A stretch of 64,000 nt of DNA from the NCBI GenBank assembly GCA_033675545.1, contig JAWDGP010000864.1, forward strand, positions 53,900 to 117,899, read 5' to 3'. Origin of the DNA: Elysia crispata. Its lineage: Eukaryota > Mollusca > Gastropoda > Plakobranchidae. This document shows, piece by piece, positions 41,855-54,190 of the stretch. Made by a program: the position numbers and the translations under genes. The notes beneath the pieces are model-generated. The model was not told the DNA's origin. It made no database searches and saw nothing but the letters and a program-made list of their open reading frames with translations. Every line of letters begins with the position of its first letter. The stretch's first letter is position 1.

Positions 41855-43912
41855 TTTCCCTTTGCCAGTTCATGTCTACATGAATCCATGTGATCTATCC
41901 GACGTTTTCTCTCTCTGTCTCTCTGTCTCTTTCTCTCTTTCTCTCTTTCTCTCTCTGTCTCTCTGTCTCTTTCTTTCCCTTTGCCAGTTCATGTCTACAT
42001 GAATCCATGTAATCTATCCGACGCTTTCTCTCTCTGTCTCTCTGTCTCTCTGTCTCTTTCTCTCTTTCTCTCTTTCTCTCTCTGTCTCTCTGTCTCTTTC
42101 TTTCCCTTTGCCAGTTCATGTCTACATGAATCCATGTAATCTATCCGACGCTTTCTCTCTCTGTCTCTCTCTCCCTCTTTCTTTCCCTTTGCCAGTTCAT
42201 GTCTACATGAATCCATATAATCTATCCGACACTTTCTCTCTCTGTCTCTTTCTCTCTTTCTCTCTTTCTCTCTCTATCTCTCTCCCTCTTTCTTTCCCTT
42301 TGCCAGTTCATGTCTACATGAATCCATATAATCTATCCGACACTTTCTCTCTCTGTCTCTCTGTCTCTCTGTCTCTTTCTCTCTTTCTCTCTCTGTCTCT
42401 CCCTCTTTCTTTCCCTTTGCCAGTTCATGTCTACATGAATCCATGTAATCTATCCGACGCTTTCTCTCTCTGTCTCTCTGTCTCTCTGTCTCTTTCTTTC
42501 CCTTTGCCAGTTCATGTCTACATGAATCCATATAATCTATCCGACGCTTTCTCTCTCTGTCTCTCTGTCTCTTTCTCTCTTTCTCTCTCTGTCTCTCTGT
42601 CTCTCTGTCTCTTTCTTTCCCTTTGCCAGTTCATGTCTACATGAATCCATATAATCTATCCGACGCTTTCTCTCTCTGTCTCTCTGTCTCTTTCTCTCTT
42701 TCTCTCTCTGTCTCTCTGTCTCTCTGTCTCTTTCTTTCCCTTTGCCAGTTCATGTCTACATGAATCCATGTAATCTATCCGACGCTTTCTCTCTCTGTCT
42801 CTCTGTCTCTCTGTCTCTTTCTCTCTTTCTCTCTTTCTCTCTCTGTCTCTCTGTCTCTTTCTTTCCCTTTGCCAGTTCATGTCTACATGAATCCATGTAA
42901 TCTATCCGACGCTTTCTCTCTCTGTCTCTCTCTCCCTCTTTCTTTCCCTTTGCCAGTTCATGTCTACATGAATCCATATAATCTATCCGACACTTTCTCT
43001 CTCTGTCTCTCTGTCTCTTTCTCTCTTTCTCTCTTTCTCTCTCTGTCTCTCTCCCTCTTTCTTTCCCTTTGCCAGTTCATGTCTACATGAATCCATATAA
43101 TCTATCCGACACTTTCTCTCTCTGTCTCTCTGTCTCTCTGTCTCTTTCTCTCTTTCTCTCTCTGTCTCTCCCTCTTTCTTTCCCTTTGCCAGTTCATGTC
43201 TACATGAATCCATGTAATCTATCCGACGCTTTCTCTCTCTGTCTCTCTGTCTCTCTGTCTCTTTCTTTCCCTTTGCCAGTTCATGTCTACATGAATCCAT
43301 ATAATCTATCCGACGCTTTCTCTCTCTGTCTCTCTGTCTCTTTCTCTCTTTCTCTCTCTGTCTCTCTGTCTCTTTCTTTCCCTTTGCCAGTTCATGTCTA
43401 CATGAATCCATATAATCTATCCGACGCTTTCTCTCTCTGTCTCTCTGTCTCTTTCTCTCTTTCTCTCTCTGTCTCTCTGTCTCTCTGTCTCTTTCTTTCC
43501 CTTTGCCAGTTCATGTCTACATGAATCCATATAATCTATCCGACGCTTTCTCTCTCTGTCTCTCTGTCTCTCTGTCTCTTTCTTTCCCTTTGCCAGTTCA
43601 TGTCTACATGAATCCATATAATCTATCCGACGCTTTCTCTCTCTGTCTCTCTGTCTCTCTGTCTCTTTCTCTCTTTCTCTCTCTGTCTCTCTGTCTCTTT
43701 CTTTCCCTTTGCCAGTTCATGTATACGTGAATCCATATAATCTATCCGACGCTTTCTCTCTCTGTCTCTCTGTCTCTCTGTCTCTTTCTCTCTTTCTCTC
43801 TCTGTCTCTCTGTCTCTTTCTTTCCCTTTGCCAGTTCATGTCTACATGAATCCATGTAATCTATCCGACGCTTTCTCTCTCTGTCTCTCTGTCTCTTTCT
43901 CTCTTTCTCTCT
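41855..43912. repeat. CT-rich satellite with palindromic core, about 19 copies
   Basis: A conserved core (CCCTTTGCCAGTTCATGTCT then ACATGAATCCAT and ATCTATCCGACGC) alternates with variable CT/CTGT spacers, giving spacings of about 81 to 131 bp. The core holds the inverted repeat TTCATGT-CT-ACATGAA. Spacings near 42107-42740 recur near 42867-43500, indicating a higher-order period of about 761 bp. Confidence 0.95.
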
Positions 43913-44409
43913 CTGCATATCTATCTTTCTCTATCTCTTTGTCTGCCTTCCTCTCCCATTCTTTCTTTTTCTATTATATATAATATAACATATGTACATC
44001 TATATAATTATATATCATGATAATCCCTTTATTATTCATTTAGTCTTTATGATAATGAGCCGAAAATTATTAATTTCAATTTCACAATGTCAAAAAAATA
44101 AAAACCAGAAAAACAGAACTTTTTGGGGTCTCTTGACATATGAAATCTTTTTATTGACGCATATATTTATTTTCAAAGTTTAATATGATTTTTTTTTTAT
44201 TTAGAAAAAGTGCGTTAAAGTGATCGGTATTTCATGCAAGAGGTTGATCCAAGCCTCACAGATAACCAATACCAGTTCTGTTGTCGCTGATGTTACAAGG
44301 ATCACACGGCCGCCGATTCTATCTCTTCCCTTCATAGATACTAATTTATTGACACATATTCAGGACTTTTTGTATAATATTATATACCGTCAAAATTATT
44401 TTAATCTTT

Positions 44410-44420
<11 letters not shown>

Positions 44421-44481
<61 letters not shown>

Positions 44482-44572
44482 CTCTCTCTCTGCCTCTCTC
44501 TGCCCCTCTCTCTCTCTGTCTCTCTCTCTGCCTCTCTCTCTGTCTCTCTGTCTGTCTATCTCTCTCTCCCTG

Positions 44573-44626
<54 letters not shown>
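44421..44626. repeat. (CT)n microsatellite with CTGT variants
   Basis: Follows a C-run of 10; two pure CT runs flank an imperfect centre. Confidence 0.96.
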
Positions 44627-44627
<1 letters not shown>

Positions 44628-44902
44628 ACAAACATATGTCATTTCTTTTCAGACCATTAAAACATAAGTAGATCACATAGGCTTACTTGAACATAGTAAA
44701 GTAGACCTGCACGACTTTATTAAAACAAGTTTTGATAAAATGATCGAAAGATTGGTTCCTCTAGAGCGGTTGACCATAAAACATTAGTAGCTCTCTAAAA
44801 CTTCTTCAGCAAATTTTGTTTGGCATGGAATGAGATTTAGTTTGGGCAGCGCCTAACTTTAGCGTTATCCCTTCCCTGGTGACTCGACTGTAAGTACATA
44901 TC

Positions 44903-45062
44903 TGGGAGATGATTTAACCAGGTCAAATCTATAATATATTCTTGGTCACTTGTTGGGCAAATAATATTATAACCAGGTCAAATCAATATTATACCATTGG
45001 CCACTAACCGTGGAGATAATATAACCAGGTCAAATCAATACTATATCATTGGCCACTTGATT
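44903..45062. repeat. Degenerate tandem repeat of about 53 bp, 3 copies
   Basis: AACCAGGTCAAATC recurs at about 44917, 44971 and 45023, followed each time by a TTGG(T/C)CACT-type end. Confidence 0.75.
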
Positions 45063-45766
45063 TTACAAGGCCTACGTCAGCTTGATTTATTTACCACTGA
45101 ATTTTCCCTACATTGGTGTGTACTTCAATTTTTAGCTTTTTTTTTTTCTCCCGTTAAAAGGTTGATACTATGTATGAGATGCAATCAGTATGAAGATTAA
45201 GTTGTCATCTTTCTGAGAGAACAGTGACAGCTGCAGGATGTTCTCGGCACCCAATGTTGCATGAAAACGTTTTCATTAATTCATTTTTCTATTAACTGTA
45301 TTCCTGGCGCTTAAGTAAAATAGGAAAGATTTGAAAATGTGCGGGTTATTTGTTTGTGACAAGCGTTGGAAAATTAATGTTTCGCCCTTTTGTTTGCAGA
45401 CTGATACGAGTATTTTTATGGAATGTGTACAACTTGTCTATAGAAAGAACTGACGATGTCAATTTTCACCTAGACAGTACCTTGAAAATGTATTTCGTGC
45501 ACAATCCACAGTAAATTCCACTGACTTCATTTGCAATTTCAGCTGGAGGCAATTTTTTTTGTGTCCAATTTTACACGTACGAATATTATTGCCGTTTATA
45601 GGCGACAAGGAATAATTGTTGACTAAAACTCTTGAGAGCTTCTATAAAAACAATACATGCTTAATCTTGCAAGACATAACTTTTTTGATAACATGCAAAT
45701 ACGAACTAAATACACGTATTTCAACATAAAACTAGGTCCTTTTTATTAACAGATTAAACGTTGGTT

Positions 45767-45802
<36 letters not shown>

Positions 45803-48348
45803 TGTTTTTTTCTTTTTTTTTTCATTTCAAACGTTGTTTCCTTCTTTTTAATGCGAAACACATATCAGTAGTCAATTTTTTTTCTGAAATTTAAATTTGG
45901 TTTTAATTTACAAGGACATTATAACTTTCTTCTTTTTATCGCACTGTAACCATCCGATTTGCAGATTTACACGCACTATCTTGACTCGGAAAAATTTATC
46001 TAGAGGTGTACACTAATAAGCGACCTTTTTTGTCTTCGATGAAAAATCTCCTTTATATTTTCATTAAAACTTAAAACTTCTCTTCTCGCTATGATACTTT
46101 GCTTATTATTTACACAAAGATGCTATCTCTCTTAGAAAACAAAGCGCTCAGTAATTTTTGTGCACTGGCAGATCTTCTATACCGAATGGAGTTTAAGGTT
46201 TTTCTTCTTCTTAAATGAATATTTGAAACAACAAAAAAAGTTTGATATCACACCAGAACTTTGTGTGAGATATACGAGTCTGGTGGGGAATTCCATATTA
46301 AAAACGGAGAGTTACAGAGTGTTCGCCAAATACCCGTGGGAAAGGAGAGACAAATAATTTCTCAACGGCTAGAGGAAAAGTAAAGAATGAAGAAAATGAG
46401 CCTTTGTTCCGAGAGGTGAAATTTGCTCACTGACTTTACATCCGTATATCTTTATAAATACAAAAATAAATTGAGCGGCGAGTGTTTAAAAACCCGTACT
46501 ATGAGCAGGAAAGCAAAGTTAGTTCTGTTATCGATAAAAATAAACATATTGCAAGATCCTGTTTTAGAGAGCAAAAGAACTAGGATAGTAGATAAAAACT
46601 GTAAAAACTGAACTGATTAAAAAGTCTTAAATATAAACATGTAGCAAGATGGAGCACCGAGCGTGCAGATGGCTGGCTGCAGTCCCGGCTGTCATACAGC
46701 TGAGTCCTGCTCTAGTTGTCTAGTAATACTAACCCAGGGATATTGATCAATGGTTTCAGTAGTACTTAACATTCGTGATCAAACTCGACTGCATAGAAAC
46801 TTTACACTGAAAAAGCAGCCTGTATAACTTTAGAAGCTTTTTTTCTAATTTTTAGCCTAAACTTCCAATTTTTTTTAAATGCAACCTTATAGCTGAACCA
46901 GCTGTGTGGTGTGAACAGATAATACCACAGAGTGTTGTGGAATGTGAAGTCAAACCTTCACGTGGAACTAAAATCTCTTACTGGTTCACTTTATGTTGAA
47001 ACGAATAGGCAAAATGAAAGGCAAAACTAAAATAATCCAGTTTGCTTTTTTGTACGTCATTTTTCTTTCAATGTTTACCGTAATTCATAGATCTATGACA
47101 AATAATGTAATTTTGTAAACGTATATGGTTTAAAGCAAGTCTTCTTCGTGTAGAGGTAAAAATACTTGTTATCTTATTTTGTAGGAGTTTTATAATACAC
47201 ACCCAGGAAATAAGAAAAAAAAAAAACCTTAATCTCAGCATTGTTTCTCTGCCAGAATAAACTTTTTTTTTTTTCCATGATGGGATGGATCTGCAGCTAG
47301 CGTATCAGCTCTTATCTCGGCAAGACGGTGGGTGTCTTACTGAGGTGCTGCTCCGATCTCCGCCTGTTACTGGTTGTCTTTTCTTCTTCTGTCTTTCCGT
47401 CTTTTGTGCTGTCTGACGGTCTCGAGCAGGGTCAAGGTTTGTTCTGGCTTCTGATATTCTACAGTAAGTGGTTAACAGGAGCAGCAAGCACCTTGACTGT
47501 CTAAGTTTGGTATCCTACCGGCACCCCGATTTCTTTTTTTTTTAAGGAATGGATTGGGAGCCTTTGCTTGTCTTGTTTCGTGGTATTCTAATCCAGGCAA
47601 TTAGTTTTAAATAATTATTAGTAACTCTTTATTCTTAATGTTTCCTAAGCCTATCGCAGGGAATCTAAGGAATCATTATTCGGTGACTATTTAAACTTTA
47701 CCGGTTTTAGATACAGGCTGAACTGAAGTGGATACATTAAATAAACACGTATCGTGGTCCAATTCCACCAGCATCGGTAATGCTATGCGTGTATCTCAAA
47801 ACAATATCGGAAAGTTCCTCTACTGGTAACTGCCAAGGTTTTAGTAGGAATATTGAATATTTGAAATTCATATGAACTAGTGTTACTCTCAGTTCAAATA
47901 ATTTGCTCTATATGTTGCAAAGTCTGAGACTAGATATACTGGTGTATGGTATGTCTGTTTAATTCTGATATCAGAGAAGCGAAAATCGGTGTAATGTTTG
48001 GACCGGATACGGTGCATGGGTTTTGGAAACAGAAGGCCCTTCATTTGCTAGCATTTATTTTTATATTATAAAGATATTTTCATGATTGCCCGAAGCTCCT
48101 CCCACCCCCTCCCCACCTCCCCTCCCCCCTCCCAACCCCCTCTCACATAGACACATCAACTGCCCTCAAGAGTTTTTGCATCCCACATTTTACTCCTATG
48201 CGCAGTCCCCTTAAAGTTGATATTTATAGATTGAGCCCTAGAATTGCATTATCTGGCCTTTCCCTCTTGAATACTTTATTTTCAACAATATTTTTTTCCC
48301 GTTATTTATGATTTTGACAGAAATTTAATAGAAGTGAATCAATGTAAA
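45063..48348. other. Intergenic, nothing recognised
   Basis: AT-rich, with a GTT tract and T-runs. No frame resembles a known protein. Confidence 0.55.
45766..45830. repeat. (GTT)n and T-rich tract
   Basis: GTT run of about 35 bp followed by T-runs. Confidence 0.93.
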
Positions 48349-48656
<308 letters not shown>

Positions 48657-50028
48657 TGTTACAATGTGTGTATGTATTACTTCTCCTGACTGTTGACATA
48701 GGATATTTAATAAGAAAAAGACAATAGTAAATTCATATTTACTGGTTCTTAACTGCTTACCAAGAGCCAGTTTGTCTCATGTGTATAGAAAGGACATATT
48801 GACAATCTGCCTCGCTTTGAGTGTTATGAGCAGAGGAATTATACGTGCTTCTATCTCACTCGAACCACGTCTCAGTGGTCCTTCAAACCCACATCTCTGC
48901 ACCCACACGTGACTCAGATCTGTCAAGTCTTGCCACATAACTCCAAGTATTCAAACTCGCAACTGCAAACATTAGATGGGGACCAAAGTGAGATTTTTTT
49001 TTTAGACTTGGTGATTCATTTCTCTAGCTTGCCAGTGTCACATCCGTTAGAAGAAAAAAAAACTGTAGTTGAGACCTTTTTTCGGGGGAGACAGCGCTGA
49101 ATGTACGGAGCTCGACTGAGAAGTCTCACGTTTTGCTCTCTATTTTTTGTTAAGGTTTAAGTCACAGTAAAGATGTAAGCATTGTGACAATACGGTCCAT
49201 CTTTCAAGGGAAGGGACGGAAGATTTCCTGGGGAAAAAAAGTTTTCTTCGGGCCCAGCCCGTCTGCCTCCCGGCCCGTTTCAATCGAAGGTGTTGCAAAA
49301 CAAAGCGGAGGATGAGATGCTGCGGCTGTTGTTGGCGATGCTGTGGTTTTGAAGAAGGCAGTCTCGATCGAAATGGCGATACTTGGGTCACAAAACTTTA
49401 AAAGACAGACCAATATTTGGTGAATATCATCACCTCATTGAAAATGTTTTAAGTGATGAAGAAAAATGTGCCATACCTTCGCATGAAGTCAAGCAAGTTC
49501 CAAATCCTTCTGGGAATGATTCGGTGTCTCATAGAGAAAACAACGATTTTCAGGAGACCACGGTCTTGTCGGCAAGAGAACGATTGGTTAGGACGCTGAA
49601 ATAAGCGCAGTTTTATTAGGAGGAAACGAATCGTATCGCCCTCTATTGTCCTGAACAATTGCTCCAACCCAGCCCCTCTCACCCGATTATTGAGATCCCG
49701 TTTCCTCTCCCAGTGCTCTATTATTCCCCACTCACTTCGGGAAATTGCGCATTATGATTATAAAACTAAAAAACAAAATAAAATCACAATGCACATTCTT
49801 ACCACAATAAGTGAATAAGATATGAGTAAGACTGAACACATAATGATTTTGTAGACTTTTGATCGTGTGACATGGTCAACATTACTTATTTTATTTAGTC
49901 CCTACTGTTGAGAAAAAATTACAGTGTTAATTTTATCTGAATTTGTGGTCTGCGCGTCTTGTCAGTCCGAATGATACTGGTGATATGCATTGCTGTTAGC
50001 ACAAAAGGATGTTTGTTGCGTTGTATGG
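48657..50028. other. Intergenic, nothing recognised
   Basis: Two short opposing frames overlap near 49204-49604 (69 and 73 codons). They have no recognised similarity or splice context. Confidence 0.5.
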
Positions 50029-50932
50029 GTTCTTGTTTGTGAGTAAACGTCTTGGCTTGTTCCTTTGCGAAACTGTTACACAGTATAATTTCTTGGTGAG
50101 TAAGACCCTTGGTCTTTTGCCTGTCCGGGTGATTATTACAAAGTATAGTTTCTTGTTGAGTACGGACCATGGTCTATGGTCTACGGCCTGTTTGGGTGAT
50201 TGTCACAAAGTATAGTTTCTTGTTGAGTACGGACCATGGTCTACGGCCTGTCTGGGTGATTGTCACAAAGTATAGTTTCTTGGTGAGTACGGACCATGGT
50301 TTATGGTCTACGGCCTGTTTGGGTGATTATTACAAAGTATAGTTTCTTGTTGAGTACGGACCATGGTCTATGGTCTACGGCCTGTCTGGGTGATTGTCAC
50401 AAAGTAGAGTTTCTTGGTGAGTACGGACCATGGTCTACGGCCTGTCTGGGTGATTGTCACAAAGTAGAGTTTCTTGGTGAGTACGGACCATGGTTTATGG
50501 CTTGTCTGGGTGATTGTCACAAAGTAGAGTTTCTTGGTGAGTACGGACCATGGTCTACGGCCTGTCTGGGTGATTGTCACAAAGTAGAGTTTCTTGGTGA
50601 GTACGGACCATGGTCTACGGCCTGTTTGGGTGATTGTCACAAAGTAGAGTTTCTTGGTGAGTACGGACCATGGTCTACGGCCTGTCTGGGTGATTGTTAC
50701 AAAGTATAGGTTCTTGGTGAGTACGGACCATGGTCTACGGCCTGTCTGGGTGATTGTTACAAAGTATAGTTTCTTGGTGAGTACGGACCATGGTTTATGG
50801 CTTGTCCGGGTGATTGTTACAAAGTATAGTTTCTTGGTGAGTACGGACCATGGTTTATGGCTTGTCCGGGTGATTGTTACAAAGTATAGGTTCTTGGTGA
50901 GTACGGACCATGGTCTACGGCCTGTCTGGGCT
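50029..50932. repeat. 60-bp minisatellite, about 15 copies
   Basis: The unit contains TTCTTGGTGAGTACGGACCA then TGGTCTACGGCCTGTCTGGG and a TGATTGTCACAAAGTA end. The leftmost two copies are diverged; the rest are near identical. Each unit carries the palindrome GACCATGGTC and a donor-like G|GTGAGTAC. It keeps frame as 20-residue repeats on both strands, with no gene context. Confidence 0.95.
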
Positions 50933-51714
50933 GCTCCAGAGAAGATAGACTTTTCGCTGATCTAGGTGGTTAGAGGTCTTGTATGTAGTGCGTTTGTTGC
51001 CTGCTGTCTCATATCTTTCAGCAGCAACATCTGCATTACTGCTCGGCACTGTAGCTTTGACATTGGGTCTTGCAATCTTTATCTGTGTGCTAAGCTTCTC
51101 AGGAAAAGCTCCTCCTTATCTTCAATATTTTTTATTTTTTGTTGTTCTTTTTTCAGCTGGCTTGGACGGCATTGACTTTATTGCATCCAGAATTTCATTG
51201 TCCAAGGAATTTTGCTGTTGTCTTTCTGGTGGAAATTTTTTTTACTGAGTTATTGGTCGGCCTACTTGCATGTACATCCCAGTCATCCCACTTCCTGAGA
51301 ACCATCCGTTGAGTCAGGACTGGAAACGGTACTGAAGAATTCACTCCAGAGATAGATGCACCAGAGTTAGAAAAGCAGAAAGTCGATGGCATCTGTGAGA
51401 CGCCACCCTATTCCTCACCAGACTCATCTGATAAATTGGAGCGTGACTTTTTGTCGGTGATATGTGGTATAAGAAACAACATGGTGTTGTACACATACCA
51501 TTTTAGCTGGTTATTTCCCTCAGCTGATCCTGATTTTGTTGTTGCCTGTTGATGATGAACTCCGAAGAAATAATCTCTGAGTCTTGACCATATTTCCTTG
51601 CAGAAGCACACTGGGAAGAAAGAAAGTCGATAATAAATTTAAGGAACAGAAAATAAAGCAATATTTGAGTAATTTTTTCCATTTTGTCTAGGATATTTTG
51701 CTTTTGGTGAAAAT
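50933..51714. other. Between the 60-bp array and the Harbinger remnant
   Basis: Possibly part of the same dead transposon. No recognisable DNA-binding (Myb/MADF-type) partner frame was found. Confidence 0.4.
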
Positions 51715-52270
51715 CACTCATCGCTATTTTTTCATTATCCGGCTGGCATTCCTACAGTGAGAGACATCACAATCGAAACTTGCACGGTCATCCGGAACAT
51801 TCTAAAGCCCTAAGTGATGACAAAACCTGATAAAGAGCAGTTGTTGAAGATTGCATCTCAATTTATGCCGCGTTCGATCGGAAACTATTATCCGCAAACA
51901 AAAACCAAATAATTCAAGTTCGAAATATTTCAACTATAGACATTATTTCTCTATCAGCTATCCTGCCGTTACGGACGCCTCTGGTAAATTTGTGATGGTT
52001 GACGTTGGCGCCTGTGAAGGGAAACAACGACGGTGCAGTGATAAGTCGTTTATCGTTATACAACAAAAAGTTCTCCGTCCACGAAGGTAGTCCCAGACAT
52101 CGAGCTGCTTTTCATGTTCGTCGTAGTTGGTGGAGAATGTCATAAGCCTTTCCCACACAACAACTTTCTGTTGACAAGGTAATATTTAACTATAGACTAT
52201 CAAAAGCTAGAAACAGTTTAGAAGGCTCGGTCGGAAGATTGAGGCAGAATGATGTGGTGGATACTCTTCC
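51715..52270 (+). pseudogene. Decayed PIF/Harbinger (HARBI1-like) DDE transposase
   Basis: Shifted plus-strand frames spell ordered blocks of a DDE_4 nuclease: ETCTVIRNILKP (51775-51812), KPNNSSSKYFNYRHYFSI then VTDASGKFVMVDVG (about 51900-52015), and SVDKVIFNYRLSKARN near 52175-52220 before a LEGSVGRLRQ tail. The second catalytic region (VDVG) is kept. The first DGKH motif appears lost (VRSETIIRKQKP), and several frameshifts and stops are present. Terminal inverted repeats were not located. Confidence 0.78.
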
Positions 52271-53145
52271 GTGAGACTGACCAACAACCAACCAAACACA
52301 ATAAACAACTCTAGTGAAAGCGCTGACAGTGTTGCACAGTTTTTATCATTACTGAAGAACCACACAGACAAGTCATCAAAGCCTCTGAGACACAAGAACT
52401 AGCTCGACCTCGTCATTTCAGAGCCACAAAAGAACAGCTCTGAACTTCGCGAGATATTGATGGAGCCATTTCAATACTGTTGGTGCAGTGCAAGGCCCTC
52501 TGTATAACTAACTATAGGATGGCCTTGTGCAGTGTCGTGGTAACAAGACTAGTGTAAAGCGCTCAAGAATAGCCAGGCAGAACGCATGCACCTATGCGAT
52601 GTATGCCTAGGCTTAGCATTTTTCTTATTTTTAATTCTGTCCCAAATAGTTCGTATTGATTGAAGAAATGAAGTTTTAAAATAAGTGCTATTGTTTTGCG
52701 TTTATAGATATGCCATCTGCACCAAACAATCAGCATTTGAAAAGTTGTGAAAAGTTGTAGGCTTTGTCCTTAACAATGTGACATTCATTTTTACTATACC
52801 TAGTAATACAGAGTGGGTTAATATAACCCATAGAAGGGTTTTCACTTCACTGGCCGCTATCTTTATGACATCAAATGTAGTAAGCACATATTGCTGAGTT
52901 CCATCAGAGATTTATTAGAAACCTCCTCTTTTTAACTTACATGAACTAATAATAAGTAATGCCGGGTACATATGACCCACCTTGTAAGGATAGGAAAAAA
53001 AAACATTATGTTTTTTGCAGTAGAAATATAAGGGTCATAAGACCCAGTTTAAAAGCCTTTCAGGACAGGGCAACAGAGATCACAATGCCAAAATTTGCTC
53101 AAGTAAACGCACGCGCTTATGCACAAATACACATATGGGTACACT
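52271..53145. other. Intergenic with short GGGT...ACCC near-palindromes
   Basis: GGGTTAATATAACCC (about 52814-52828), GGGTACATATGACCC and GGGTCATAAGACCC lie within about 230 bp. No gene seen. Confidence 0.5.
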
Positions 53146-53239
53146 TTTATTTTATTTTTTTTTTTTTTCGGGGTGGGGGAGGGGGGGGGGGAGAAAGAGA
53201 GAGTGAGGGAGAGACAGAGATAGAGAGAGAGACAGTCAA

Positions 53240-53288
<49 letters not shown>
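53146..53288. repeat. T-run, G-run and (GA)n tract
   Basis: A T-run (to about 53168) switches to a G-rich run and then a GA microsatellite. Confidence 0.95.
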
Positions 53289-53289
<1 letters not shown>

Positions 53290-53505
53290 AATAGCGCTTC
53301 AAAAAGTACGTGTAAACACAGAAGGAACTCAGCCGGCTCAGTAGAAATAAAAGAAGCAATGAAGAACTGAATCAATAAATACAAATAGCTTACCACCGAT
53401 TGCCATCTCTTCTCCGACTTCCTTCCACTCATTTGTCAGTAAAATTCTGTGAATACTGGATACATGTTTTATGGTACAGCAGTGGCGTGTTTTTCTGTTT
53501 TTCTG

Positions 53506-53539
<34 letters not shown>

Positions 53540-53818
53540 TCATTTTTTTTTTTCACATGTTTGCAGATGTTTTCATTTTTACAAATTGTGCCAGTCGAGG
53601 AGGTAAGCGGGTGTGAAATAAACTCAAAACTTAGTTCCTTGACGCCTTGTAGACGGCGCGTAAAAAAAAAATCGTGTCGGAAGATCTGTATGACTGCACT
53701 AACCATTGTGATGTGCGCTGCGGTACGTGAAGGGCGCGGAGACCTGTAGCCTGAACGGGCCGGATGTTCACTGCGTGAGAACTCTGTCGCTTGAGGGCTG
53801 AAGGTCAACCTTGTATGA

Positions 53819-53936
53819 CGTCTGCCACAGTGCCACTGTATTGTGATTCAGAGAATTGCAGGTCGGTATTAGGTGTTCAAGATCGTTTTTTGTGAAATAA
53901 ATTTTATTCGAGCTTAACATATGGGAGTGAAGATTT

Positions 53937-53970
<34 letters not shown>

Positions 53971-54190
53971 ATGAGTTGTTTTTTCAGGTCTGCCACAGTG
54001 TCACTGTATTGTGATTCAGAGAATTGCAGGTCGGTATTAGGTGTTCAAGATCGTTTTTTGTGAAATATATTTTATTCCAGCTTAACATATGAGAGTGAAA
54101 ATTTTTGTTGTTGTTGTTGTTGTTGCTTTTGTTGTTGTTTTGTTGTTGTTGTTGTTGTTGTTTAATGAGTTGGTTTTTTTTTCAGTGATT
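53819..54190. repeat. Tandem duplication of about 170 bp (2 copies), each with a GTT tract
   Basis: Both copies begin GTCTGCCACAGTG(C/T)CACTGT, contain CAGGTCGGTATTAGGTGTTC, and end in a TTG repeat followed by TTTAATGAGTT. The GTT tract is longer and interrupted in the second copy. Confidence 0.92.

Noticed and set aside
42108..42644. 178-codon frame rich in Ser/Leu
   Set aside because: It is a translation of the CT-rich satellite and repeats with its units.
49383..49604. 73-codon frame that looks protein-like in composition
   Set aside because: No recognisable similarity, an overlapping opposite frame, and no supporting splice sites. It may be a fragment of an unknown element but cannot be supported.
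50966..51248. Hydrophobic frames of 69 and 89 codons after the 60-bp array
   Set aside because: Overlapping frames of low-complexity hydrophobic sequence without family resemblance.
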